Assembly: GCA_020632925.1 (NCBI GenBank)
Contig: JACKER010000008.1
Location: 583,323-647,322, forward strand
Length of the DNA stretch: 64,000 nucleotides
DNA from: Alphaproteobacteria bacterium
GTDB lineage: Bacteria; Myxococcota_A; UBA796; GCA-2862545
Direction of reading: 5' to 3'
Below, piece after piece: positions 17,649 to 27,000 of this stretch. Numbering within the stretch: the stretch's first letter is position 1; each line of letters opens with the position of its first letter. The notes below the pieces were generated by a model. That model was not told where the DNA came from and made no database searches. It was given only the letters and a program-made list of their open reading frames with translations. A program made the translations under genes and the position numbers.

Positions 17649-18321
17649 AGTCCTCCTGGATCCGGCCGTAGAGGACGGCGGAGAGCGACCAGTGGACCGC
17701 GTCGAACGCCGCCACGAGCGCGATCCAGCTCGGCGCCTGGTTCATGGGATCGCCCTCGAAGATCTTGGTCGTCGCGTTGCTCACCGCCAGCAACGCCGGG
17801 ACGACGAGCGGGAACAGCAGCAGCGGCAGGAGCACCGACGAGCCGCGCGCCTGGCTCGTGATGAGGCCGTACAGCGTCCCCGGGGCAGCGAGCGCGCCAC
17901 AGCCCAGGAGCACCGTGAGGAAGAGCATGGGCAGGCTGCCGTGGATGGGCGCGTCGTAGATGCCGACGAGCAGCGGCAGGAGCGCCAGCGCGACGCCGAC
18001 CAGGACGGCCGTGTTCGCGAGCGCCTTGCCGTAGAAGACGGCGACCGGCTCGACGGGCCACAGCAGCAACCCCTCCATCGCGCCGTGCTCGTGCTCGACG
18101 GCGTAGCTCTGGTCGAGCGAGCGGGTCGACGCGAGCAGGAGCCCGAGCCACAGCGTGCCCCCCGCGATCCGCGGCAGGATCGTGGACTCCGGCGTCGAGA
18201 ACGCCACCATCAGCACGGTCGCGAGCGCGAACCAGAAGATCCCGGACACGCGGCTGCGCTGGCGCCACTCGGTGAGCAGCTCCTTGCGCAGCATCTGTGC
18301 GGTCTGGCGCAGCGTCCTCAT
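17647..18321 (-). CDS. ccmB: Heme ABC exporter permease CcmB
   Basis: A 224-residue permease with six membrane helices, matching the usual length of about 220. Typical motifs are LRKELLTEWRQRS at the N-terminus, then STPESTILPRIAGGTLWLGL and RSLDQSYAVEHEHGAMEGLL. With CcmA and CcmC it forms the complex that drives release of holo-CcmE. ATG overlaps the ccmA stop by four bases. A hairpin follows its stop. Confidence 0.93.
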   Translation of the reverse strand: MRTLRQTAQMLRKELLTEWRQRSRVSGIFWFALATVLMVAFSTPESTILPRIAGGTLWLGLLLASTRSLDQSYAVEHEHGAMEGLLLWPVEPVAVFYGKALANTAVLVGVALALLPLLVGIYDAPIHGSLPMLFLTVLLGCGALAAPGTLYGLITSQARGSSVLLPLLLFPLVVPALLAVSNATTKIFEGDPMNQAPSWIALVAAFDAVHWSLSAVLYGRIQED

Positions 18322-18992
18322 TCGAAGGCCAGATCCTGGGGAAGCCCGTCCACCGACCCGGTGTAGATGGGCCTGCCCTGCTCGAGGATGAGGGCGTGCT
18401 CGCACACCGCGCGGGCGGCCTGCGGCAGGTGGGTCGCCATCACGATGGTCGCGCCGGCGTCGCGCAGGCTGCGGACGACCCCGACGAGCAGCTCGCGTCC
18501 GGCGGGATCGAGGGCGGTGAACGGCTCGTCGAGCAGCACGAGCTCGGGCTGCTTGAGGAGCATCCGCGCGAGGGCCGCACGCCGCCGCATGCCGGCGGAG
18601 AACATGCGCACGGGGTCCCGTCGCTCCGGATCGAGCCCCACGCGGCGCAGCAACCCGGGGATGTCCGCCTCGAGCCCGCCGAGCCCGGCCCAGACCGAGA
18701 GGTTCTCGGCGGCGGACAGGTCGTCGTACAGGTGGGGCTTGTGGCCGAGGACGGCGATCCTGCCACGCAGATCCTGGCGGTGCTCCCACAGCTCGCGGCC
18801 GCCCATGGTGATCCGGCCCTCGTGCACGCGGAGCGCGGTCGAGAGACAGCCGATGAGCGTGCTCTTCCCGGACCCGTTGTGCCCGAGCAGCATCCAGGCC
18901 TCGCCCGGGCGGATCTCCACGTCGACGTGGATCAGCGCCCACCTGCGGCCGTAGCGTCGGCTCACGTCCTCGATGCGCACCGGGCCCAGCAC
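18318..18992 (-). CDS. ccmA: Heme exporter ATP-binding protein CcmA
   Basis: A 224-residue ABC ATPase. Walker A is GHNGSGKSTLIG, the signature is MFSAGMRRRAALARMLL (the CcmA-type form of LSGGQ), and Walker B is LVLLDEPFTALD. The GTG start at 18990-18992 was chosen because GGAGGG lies 7 bp upstream; a longer frame from 19112 would overlap the cyanophycinase start region. It is the first gene of the minus-strand ccm group and diverges from the cyanophycinase by 94 bp. Confidence 0.93.
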   Translation of the reverse strand: MLGPVRIEDVSRRYGRRWALIHVDVEIRPGEAWMLLGHNGSGKSTLIGCLSTALRVHEGRITMGGRELWEHRQDLRGRIAVLGHKPHLYDDLSAAENLSVWAGLGGLEADIPGLLRRVGLDPERRDPVRMFSAGMRRRAALARMLLKQPELVLLDEPFTALDPAGRELLVGVVRSLRDAGATIVMATHLPQAARAVCEHALILEQGRPIYTGSVDGLPQDLAFE

Positions 18993-19086
18993 CTCGGTCC
19001 CTCCGGCCGTGCCGGGTAACCCGCGCCGGGCGCGTTGCCGCGTGACGGCCGCGGGGGTACCGTCGCCCTTCTCACCGGGAGGGCGC

Positions 19087-19908
19087 GTGCCGGACAGCCA
19101 GTCCAGGCCCACGGGCTACCTCGTCGCCATCGGCGGCAACGAGGACAAGGAGAAGGATCTCAAGGTCCTTCGCCACATCGCGGGCCTCCCCGAGGGCGGC
19201 ACGCGCATCGTGGAGGTGATCCCTCTCGCGAGCCAGATCCCCCACGAGGTCGCCGGGGACTACATCCCCGCCTTCAGGAAGATCGGGATCGACGAGGTGC
19301 GGATCATGCACATCGAGACCCGGCAGGACTCCCAGCGCCAGGACTACGTCGAGCGCATCCTGGCGGCCGACGTGGTGTTCTTCACGGGCGGCGACCAGCT
19401 GCGGATCACGAGCCTGCTCGGCGGCTCCCCCGTGATGGACGCGATCACCGGTCACTACTGGCGTGGCGGCGTGGTCGCGGGCACGAGCGCCGGCGCCGCG
19501 GCGATGAGCGGCACGATGATCTTCGAGGGCGAGGTCGCGAAGAGCGTGCGCAAGGGCAACGTGCAGATGGTGCCCGGCGTCGGCCTGCTCCCGAACGCGA
19601 TCATCGACACGCACTTCATCCAGCGCGGCCGGATCACGCGCCTGCTCGAGGTCATCGCGAGCAACCCGGGATCGATCGGGGTGGGTCTCGGCGAGGACAC
19701 CGGCGTGGTGATCCGCGAGGGCGAGATCGTCGAGGTCATCGGCAGCGGCGTGGTGGTCATCGTGGACGGCCACCAGGTGCGGTACAGCAACGTCTGGCAG
19801 ATCCGCCTCGGGGAGCCCATCGCCCTCGAGAACATGGTCCTGCACACCCTGGTCGCCGGCCACCGCTACGACCTGAGGAACAAGAAGTACCTTCCTCCGG
19901 CTTCTTGA
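19087..19908 (+). CDS. cphB: Cyanophycinase
   Basis: A 273-residue serine exopeptidase of family S51 that hydrolyses cyanophycin (multi-L-arginyl-poly-L-aspartate) to beta-Asp-Arg. The nucleophile elbow GTSAGAAAMS is intact, as are FFTGGDQLRITSL and the Asp/His of IDTHFIQRGR. No signal peptide is seen, so it is the intracellular form. The GTG at 19087 has GGAGGG 4 bp upstream. No cyanophycin synthetase (cphA) lies in the window. A perfect hairpin follows the stop. Confidence 0.9.
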   Translation: MPDSQSRPTGYLVAIGGNEDKEKDLKVLRHIAGLPEGGTRIVEVIPLASQIPHEVAGDYIPAFRKIGIDEVRIMHIETRQDSQRQDYVERILAADVVFFTGGDQLRITSLLGGSPVMDAITGHYWRGGVVAGTSAGAAAMSGTMIFEGEVAKSVRKGNVQMVPGVGLLPNAIIDTHFIQRGRITRLLEVIASNPGSIGVGLGEDTGVVIREGEIVEVIGSGVVVIVDGHQVRYSNVWQIRLGEPIALENMVLHTLVAGHRYDLRNKKYLPPAS

Positions 19909-19915
19909 TCGCCAA

Positions 19916-19933
19916 GGTCCGCTCTGGCGGACC
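19916..19933 (+). terminator. Perfect hairpin after cyanophycinase
   Basis: GGTCCGC and GCGGACC form a perfect 7-bp stem with a TCTG loop, 8 bp after the stop. It has no U-run, as is common in very GC-rich genomes. Confidence 0.5.
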
Positions 19934-19975
19934 GCGGAGGCGGAGCGAAGCGCAGCCGGAGATGACGGGGAAGTC

Positions 19976-20007
19976 AGATCTCGATCAGCTGACGCTGATC
20001 AAGATCT
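19976..20007. repeat. 32-base inverted repeat
   Basis: Two 14-base arms with one mismatch around a TGAC loop (AGATCTCGATCAGC and GCTGATCAAGATCT). It overlaps the stop codon of the small minus-strand peptide gene, so it may terminate or stabilise that transcript, or bind a dimeric regulator. Confidence 0.55.
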
Positions 20008-20107
20008 GGGCGACCCAACCGAGGGCGGTGGCGAGGGCGCCGGTGCCGACGAGGCCGCCCGTCCCGATGAGAAGCGACAGGGCGAGCGAAGTGGGGGACC
20101 CGATCAT
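19985..20107 (-). CDS. Putative 40-residue hydrophobic peptide
   Basis: A short frame encodes 40 residues: a first hydrophobic stretch LALSLLIG, a glycine-rich middle with repeated G-T-G motifs, and a second stretch ALATALGWVAQILIS. It could be one long or two short membrane helices. The ATG at 20105-20107 has GGAG 8 bp upstream, and a strong inverted repeat covers the stop. It lies alone in a 393-bp gap between the cyanophycinase and the PKS genes. I do not recognise it; expression is inferred from the ribosome site and composition only. Confidence 0.45.
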   Translation of the reverse strand: MIGSPTSLALSLLIGTGGLVGTGALATALGWVAQILISVS

Positions 20108-20301
20108 GGTCGTGCTCCTACTGCTACGTCCTCATCGTTTGCAGGACCCGTGCCGTTGAGACCGATCGCGTTCCTCCGCGCGGATCGCTGACACCCACCG
20201 GCGGATCGCGACACGAATGTCGCATGGGCGGACCCCAGTACTGCGCAAGGGGCGAGCCAACCGGGCCCGATCCTGCTACCCTCGCGCGCGGAGGACAGCC
20301 G

Positions 20302-23300
20302 GTGCGGTCCCTGAGTGAGTGTTACTCGTCCAGCCGTGAGCCCGCGGACGCCGGTCCGGTCGAGCCCGTCGCCCTGCTCGCCTCCGTCGGCAGACCCCAG
20401 CCGGTCTTCGACGTGACCCAGGAGTTCGACCGCGCGTTCTTCGGCGTGGACGCCGACGGCGCGCGCGCCATGGGGCCGACCGTGCCTCACCTCGTCGAGG
20501 TGGTGTACGAAGCCCTGGAGCTGTCGGGCGTGCGCTTCTCGCGCCTCGCGGGCACGCGCGTGACCTGGATCCACGTCGGGAACCGCCGCGACGACGCCGA
20601 GATCGCGAAGGCTGCCTCCATCCTCGGCCTGGAAGCCGAGATCGAGCAGGCCGTGGCGATCGGGGACGGGCTGCTCTGCCTCGCCGCGCACCTCGGCGCG
20701 CAGCGCGTCCGCGCCGGCGACATCGACCTGTGCATCGCGAGCTGCAGCTGGGTGCACGGGTACGCCGCCGTGCTCCTGGGTCCCACGGACCGTGCCGCGG
20801 TCGAGCAGTGGCGCGTGCGCTGCCTGCTGGCGGGCACGGCCACGGGACCCGTGGAGGCACGGGTGCGCCAGGACGCGGCCGCGCGCGCCGCCATCTCCGA
20901 GGATGCGCTCCGCGCCGCTCCCTCCGACGGGACCGCGGGCCTGCTGCAGGCCGTGGCGTGGCTCGGCCAGGAGGACGACGTCTCCTGGGTCGGCGTCGAC
21001 GGGCGGGCCGCCGGGCAGCTCGTGCGCGTCGTGCTCGGGGTGCCCGAGCCCAGCACCGTGAGCGACACGGTGATCCCGTTCCTGGGCATCTCCGCCCGCT
21101 CCCTCCCCTCCCTCGCCGGGGTCGTGCGCGCCACCATCGATCAGGTCGCCTCCGACGAGGATCTGGCGACGGTCGCGGCCGACGCGGTCCAGCGCCCCGC
21201 CTTCGAGCAGCGCCTCGCCGTGCCCCTCGGGCCCTGGCCGGAGGTGCGCGCCCGCATGGAGCAGTGGCTCGACGGCGCGCTCGGCACCGTGGCCGCCGGC
21301 ACCGCCTCCGAGCCGGCCGTCGTGTTCGTCGTGCCCCCGGCGGGCGCCCAGCTCGTCAACATGGGCGACGAGCTCTACGCGAGCGAGCCCGCGTTCAGGG
21401 ACGCGCTGCACCGGTGCGACCGCGTCAGCCGCGGCTTGCTGCCGCGCGCGCTGATGTCGGTGCTGTACCCGGGGCACGACCGCGATCCCGAGGCGATCGA
21501 CGATCCCGTCTTCGCCAACCCGCTGACCTTCGCGATCGCCTGGTCGCTCTCCGAGCTGTACCGCGGCCGAGGGATCGAGCCCATCGCCGTCCTCGGTGGT
21601 GGGGTGGGCGAGCTCTGCGCCGCCGCGATCGCGGGATCGCTCGACATGGAGCAGGCGCTGCACCTCGCCGTGGAGCGCGGCCGCCTGCTGTCCACCGTCA
21701 CCGCGCAGGCCGCGTGGGCGGTGCTCGGCGCCACGGAGGAGCAGGCGCGCACGCTCCTGCTCGGGGACGACGAGGTCGACGTGGTCGCCATCCCGGCGCC
21801 CGGGCGCGCGGTGATCGGCGGCACCGAGGCCGGGCTCGCCCGTGCCCAGGAGCGCGCCACCCGCAGCGGGTTGCGCTGGTCGCCCATGGGCGGTGGCGTG
21901 GCCCACTCGCCCCTGGTGGACGGCATCCTCGACGAGATGTTGGAGGCGGGCCGCACGGTTCCGTTCACGCTGACGGACATGCCCGTGATCTCCACCGTGA
22001 CGGGTCGCCGGCTGGTGCAGGCGGGTCCGGACCACTGGGTGGCCACGCTCCGTGCGCCGCTGCGCGTCGCCGCCGCGGCGGAAGCGGCGTGGGAGGTCGG
22101 TGGACGCACGTTCCTCGAGCTCGCGCCACGCCCCACGCTCGCCGGCGTCGGCAAGCAGACCCTGGTCCACCAGCCCGCGCGCTGGTTGTGCGCCCTCGAC
22201 CCCCGCGTCGGCGACCGTCACCAGCTCCGCGAGAACCTCGCCTCCCTCTGGGTCCGCGGCTCCACCATCGAGCACGGCACCTTCGCCCGCATCCAGGGCG
22301 GCGCATCGCTCCCGACCTACGCCTTCGACCGCCGCCCGCTGGACGACGAGTGGCTGCCCGAGGTCACCGAGGAGGTCGATCTCTCCGAAGGCCACCCGAG
22401 CTGGCTCCCGGCGCTCCCGGAGCTCGACGCCGAGAACACGCTGGTGCCCGAGGACGAGCGCGAGGTCCTGGCGCCGCCGACGATGACGACCGCGGTCCCG
22501 ATGTCGGTCGCGGCCGACGAGCCGTCACCCCAGGCGGAGGAGCCGGCGCTCGAGGATTCCACGGTGTGGGTCGAAGGTCCGAGCATCGACGACCTGTTCG
22601 ACCTGAACCGTCCGCAGGCGCTCAGCCCCATGTCCGTCCTCCCCGCCGAGGACGACGACGGGGCCATGTCGGTCGACAGCGAGCCGATGATGGACCTGAC
22701 GCTGGACGACCCCACCACCACGCCCCGGCCGTTCCGTCCGCGCCAGGACGACGACGCGCAGGACCCGACCGCCGACCTCATGGGCCAGGGCGGGCCCGTG
22801 TGGCAGGAGCAGTGGCGGGACGCGCCGGTCCCCGAGCGCCAGGGCTCGGTCGAGCGCGCCACCTTCGTGCTGCTCGTCGACGAGCGGGGCATCGGCGACT
22901 ATGTCGCGACCCTGCTCGAACAGGCCGGGCACCGCGTCGTGCGCGCGGACACCAACCAGCACCCCGAGCGCATCCACGTCCCCGACCCGTCCGCCGAGGA
23001 CGCCTGGGTCGAGGTGCTGGACAACCTCGGCACCGTCACCGGCGCGGTCCACGTCCTCCACCTGTGGACCCTCGACGACCCCGAAGGCACGCAGGTCGCC
23101 CAGGGGTGGCCCTCGGTGGTGTCGCTCTGCCAGGAGATCCTGGCGCAGGGCCTGCCGGCCAGGATCCACCTCGTGACCAGCGGCGTGGTCGGCGGCGGGA
23201 TGCGGTCGGCGGCGGGCGCCGCGCTGTGGGGCCTGGCGGGCCTGCTGTTCGCGGAGACCGGCCTGCTCGGCGGCATCATCGACCTGGAGCGCGACGACGA

Positions 23301-24039
23301 GGACCCCGACCTGCTCACGCGCCACCTCCTGGACACGCTGGAGTCCGGCGAACCGCCCGCCTGGTGGTCCATCCGAGGCGGTGAGCGCCGCATCCGTGTC
23401 GTCACGACGGTCCACCCCCACCTGGCGCCTCCCGAGGTGAGCACCGACGGCACCTGGCTCATCGCCGGTGACGTGGACCACGTGTCCCTGGAGCTGGCCG
23501 GCTGGCTCGCCTCGCGCGGCGTCAAGCGCATGTTCCTGGTGACGGCGGGAGCGCCCGCGCCCGAGGTCCTCAAGGCGGTGCTCGAGTTCCAGAAGCAGGG
23601 CACCGCCTGCATCGTCGTCCGCGCCGACGCCGCCGACGGCAAGGGCGCCGATCAGATCCGCGCCCGCGTCGGACGCGAGAAGAAGCTGGCGGGCTGCATC
23701 CTGCGGTACGCCCCCACGCCGCGCACGCTCCGCGACATGCTCCCTGCCGACGAGATCGGCCGCTGGCAGACCGCGGTCGCGGGCGCTCGCGTGATCGCCG
23801 ACCTCCTCGGTCCGGACGCCCCGATGTGGGCCTGGTCCGAGGGCTCTGCGCTCGACGCGGCACCTGGCGGCGGCGTGGGCGCGGTGATCGCGACCACCCT
23901 CGAGGCGGTGCTCCTCGACCGGCCGCACAGCGCCGTGATCCACACCGCGCCGCACACCACGATGGGCCTGGCGCGCACGCTGGAGCTGGTCACCGGGCTC
24001 GCCGCACAGGGCGGGCTGTGGGGCGTTTGGGTCCGGTAG
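20302..24039 (+). CDS. Catalytically degenerate type I polyketide synthase (KS*-AT*-KR*)
   Basis: A 1245-residue PKS-like protein. A ketosynthase-like fold (about 20-280) aligns with the KS domains downstream, but the Cys of DTACSSS is Asp122 (AIGDGLLCL) and both active histidines are gone. An acyltransferase fold (about 338-640) ends in the usual PTYAFDRR, but GHSxGE reads GGGVGE, with Ser to Gly434; the His of VAHSPLVD (about 535) remains. An acidic linker (about 690-830) leads to a ketoreductase-like region (about 835-1230) with no GxGxxG and no YxxxN tyrosine. No ACP is seen. GTG 20302 was chosen for its GAGGA 6 bp upstream. The frame is intact, so this is not simple decay; a scaffold or loading role is inferred. 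Confidence 0.8.
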   Translation: MRSLSECYSSSREPADAGPVEPVALLASVGRPQPVFDVTQEFDRAFFGVDADGARAMGPTVPHLVEVVYEALELSGVRFSRLAGTRVTWIHVGNRRDDAEIAKAASILGLEAEIEQAVAIGDGLLCLAAHLGAQRVRAGDIDLCIASCSWVHGYAAVLLGPTDRAAVEQWRVRCLLAGTATGPVEARVRQDAAARAAISEDALRAAPSDGTAGLLQAVAWLGQEDDVSWVGVDGRAAGQLVRVVLGVPEPSTVSDTVIPFLGISARSLPSLAGVVRATIDQVASDEDLATVAADAVQRPAFEQRLAVPLGPWPEVRARMEQWLDGALGTVAAGTASEPAVVFVVPPAGAQLVNMGDELYASEPAFRDALHRCDRVSRGLLPRALMSVLYPGHDRDPEAIDDPVFANPLTFAIAWSLSELYRGRGIEPIAVLGGGVGELCAAAIAGSLDMEQALHLAVERGRLLSTVTAQAAWAVLGATEEQARTLLLGDDEVDVVAIPAPGRAVIGGTEAGLARAQERATRSGLRWSPMGGGVAHSPLVDGILDEMLEAGRTVPFTLTDMPVISTVTGRRLVQAGPDHWVATLRAPLRVAAAAEAAWEVGGRTFLELAPRPTLAGVGKQTLVHQPARWLCALDPRVGDRHQLRENLASLWVRGSTIEHGTFARIQGGASLPTYAFDRRPLDDEWLPEVTEEVDLSEGHPSWLPALPELDAENTLVPEDEREVLAPPTMTTAVPMSVAADEPSPQAEEPALEDSTVWVEGPSIDDLFDLNRPQALSPMSVLPAEDDDGAMSVDSEPMMDLTLDDPTTTPRPFRPRQDDDAQDPTADLMGQGGPVWQEQWRDAPVPERQGSVERATFVLLVDERGIGDYVATLLEQAGHRVVRADTNQHPERIHVPDPSAEDAWVEVLDNLGTVTGAVHVLHLWTLDDPEGTQVAQGWPSVVSLCQEILAQGLPARIHLVTSGVVGGGMRSAAGAALWGLAGLLFAETGLLGGIIDLERDDEDPDLLTRHLLDTLESGEPPAWWSIRGGERRIRVVTTVHPHLAPPEVSTDGTWLIAGDVDHVSLELAGWLASRGVKRMFLVTAGAPAPEVLKAVLEFQKQGTACIVVRADAADGKGADQIRARVGREKKLAGCILRYAPTPRTLRDMLPADEIGRWQTAVAGARVIADLLGPDAPMWAWSEGSALDAAPGGGVGAVIATTLEAVLLDRPHSAVIHTAPHTTMGLARTLELVTGLAAQGGLWGVWVR

Positions 24040-27000
24040 CCGTCGTCGGGGTCGGGCTGCGGCTCCCGGGAGGAGTCGTCGACCCGGGCTCGCTGCGGAC
24101 GCTGCTCCGCGAGGGACGCGACGCGATCGGGCCCGTCCCGGCGGACCGCTGGGATCCGGTGACCTGGGGCACGCCCCCCGCCGGCGGCTTCCTCCCGGAC
24201 CTGGCGACGTTCGACGCGGGCGCTTTCGGCCTGACGGATCGCGAGGCCGACGAGCTCGACCCGGCCCAGCGGCTGCTGCTCCAGGTGGCCTGGGAGGGTC
24301 TCGAGCACGCGGGGCTGGCGCCGGACCGCCAGTCGGGCTCCCGGACCGGGATCTACGTGGGGTCGTCGCTCTCGGACTACGGCCGACGGCACTTCCTCGG
24401 CCCCGATGCCGCGCGGATCGGCGCGTACGCCGGCACCGGCTCGTTGCTCTCGGTCGCCGCCGGGCGCATCGCCTACACCCTCGGCACCTCGGGTCCGGCG
24501 ATGGTCGTGGACACCGCGTGCAGCTCGTCGCTGGTCGCCGTCGCGCTCGCCGTCCGCGCGCTGCGGTCGGGCGAGATCGACCGCGCGCTCGCCGGCGGCG
24601 CGAACGTCGTGCTCGCGCCGCAGCCCTCCGTCTGGTTCCGGCGGATCGGGGCTCTCTCGGCGGACGGCCGGTGCCGACCGTTCGACGCCGCGGCGGACGG
24701 GTACGGTCGCTCGGAGGGCGCCGGCCTCGTCGTGCTCGAGCGCCTCGAGGACGCGGTAGCGGGAGGACGCCGGATCCTCGCCGTGATCGAGGGTGTCGCC
24801 ACCAACCACGACGGTCGGACGCACGGTCTGACGGCTCCCAGCGGCCAGCGGCAGCAGGACGTGATCCGCGCGGCGCTGGCGGACGCCGGCCGAGCTCCGC
24901 ACGAGGTCGACGCCATCGAGACCCACGGGACGGGCACGCCGCTCGGGGATCCGATCGAGGTGGACGCCCTGCGGGCGGTCTTCCTGGAGGGACGTGACCG
25001 GCCCTTGTGGCTGTCGGCCGTCAAGGCCAACGTCGGGCACCTCGAGTCGGCCGCCGGTGTCGCGGGGCTGGCGTCCGCGCTGGCGATGCTCGAGGACGGG
25101 CGGGTGGGCGCCCACCCCCACCTGAGCGCGCCCAACCCCCGGCTGCGGCTGGACGGCCTGCGCATCCCCACCGCGCCCGAGGACGTCGGCGCCACCAGGG
25201 TCGGCGTGTCCGCGTTCGGCCTTTCGGGCACCAACGCCCACCTCGTGCTCGCGGCGCCACCGTCCCCGCCGCCGCCCGCCGAACCCCTGCCCTACGAGAT
25301 CCTCGTCCTCTCGGGGCGCTCGGCCGACCACGTCCGGGCGCAGGCGCGCGCCTGGGGTTCCCTCGACGGCCCGACGGCCGGGCTCGCGGACGCCGCGCGG
25401 CAGCGCGCCACCCTCCAGCACCGGGCCGCCGTCCTCCACCCCTTCGGCCCAGGGCTCGCCGCGGTCGCGGAGGGGCGCGGGATCGGACGGGCGGCCCGCA
25501 GGCCGAACACCGCGCTGCTGTTCTCGGGCCAGGGCAGCCACCGCGCGGGCATGGGGCTGCGGGCGAGCGAGGCCGAGCCCCGGTTCCGCGAGGCCCTCGA
25601 CGAGGCGCTGGAGGCGGTGGACGCGGCCCTCGGACGCCCGCTGCGACCGCTGCTCGCCGACGAGGAGGCGCTCGGGCGCACCGAGATCGCCCAGCCCGCC
25701 CTGTTCGCGATCGGCTGGGCCGCAGCCACCTTCTGGGAGCGGGTGGGGCTCGAGCCCGACGTGGTGGCGGGCCACTCCGTCGGGGAGCTCACCGCCGCCG
25801 CCTGGGCCGGCGTGTGGTCGCTGCGGGACGCCGCACGGCTCGTGGTGGCGAGGGGCCGCCTCGTCGCCGCGTGTCCCCCGGGCGCCATGCTCGCGGTCGC
25901 CGCTCCGGAGCGCGAGGTCCTGGCGCGCGTGGGCGGCGAGGTCGAGGTCGCCGCGGTCAATGCACCCGACGAGACCGTCCTCACCGGGACCCTCGAGGCG
26001 ATCGAGGCCGCCGAGCACGCGCTGGAGGGCGTCCGCTGTCGCCGGCTGCGCGTGGACCACGCCTTCCACTCCCGCCTCCTCGACGGCGCGCTCGACGCGT
26101 TCGAGGCCGAGGTCCGGGCGGTTCCGGCCCGTCCGCCACGGGTTCCCCTGATCTCGGCGATCGACGGGGCCCCGCTCGGCGAACGAGCGCTCGATCCGAG
26201 TACCTGGCGGGAGCATCTCCGTCGGCCGGTGCGCTTCGCCGACGCCGCGGCCAGGTTGGTGGCGGACGGGGTCACGCTCGCGATCGAGGTCGGCGCGCGA
26301 CCGGTGCTCGGGCCGCTGCTCGAGCGCGCGGGCGGACCTGGCGCGCTGCCGTCGCTGGCGGCCCCCGACGAGGCCGCGACCCTCGCGCGGTCCGTGGCGG
26401 ACGCCTGGGTCGCCGGTGCCGAGGTGGACACCGCTCGAGGGCGTGCGGCTGGTGGCCTCGCCGCCCTGCCACCCACGGTCTTCCTGGGTCGACGCCACTG
26501 GCTGTCGGCGCCCGAGGAGCGTCCTCGCGTCGCGCTCCGCACGCCGGTCCGCCAGCTCGCGCCGGCCGTCCCGCCCGGTCCCGAGCCCCGCCTGCACCAC
26601 CCCGGTGACGGGGACCCGGAGCAGCTCGTGCTCGACGCGATCGACGCCGTCCGCGGCGCGCTGCGCGACGAGGTGCCGCTGCGCTTCGTGTTGAGGGCGG
26701 GACGGGTCGCCCACGCCGCCGTCGACGGGCTGGCGGCCGTGGCGCGGCGCGAGCACCCCGGCCTGGGCGCGGGCGTGACCTGGTGGGACGGCGTCGATCC
26801 GGACGCTCTCGCGGTGGCGGTCCGCCGACCGGAGCCCACGGTGTTCGTGGTGGGCGACCGGGTGGAGGTCGAGACACTCGGCCCGTGCGATCCCCCCTTC
26901 TCACCGCTCGCGCTCCCGACCGGGACGGTGGTGCTGACGGGTGGCACCGGAGCGGTCGGGGGACGGCTCCGGCGCTGGCTCGAGGAGCGCGGCGCCACCC

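Noticed and set aside
20208..20223. GCGACA-CGAA-TGTCGC hairpin near ATG 20224 as a regulatory site of the PKS gene
   Set aside because: The stem is only six bases long and the ATG there lacks a ribosome site. The start at 20302 is better supported, so no specific role can be argued.
23652..26756. A 1034-residue open frame on the minus strand opposite the PKS genes
   Set aside because: It is low-complexity Arg/Gly/Ala/Pro sequence with no domain, running antisense to recognisable KS and AT coding. Long antisense frames are expected in DNA this GC-rich.
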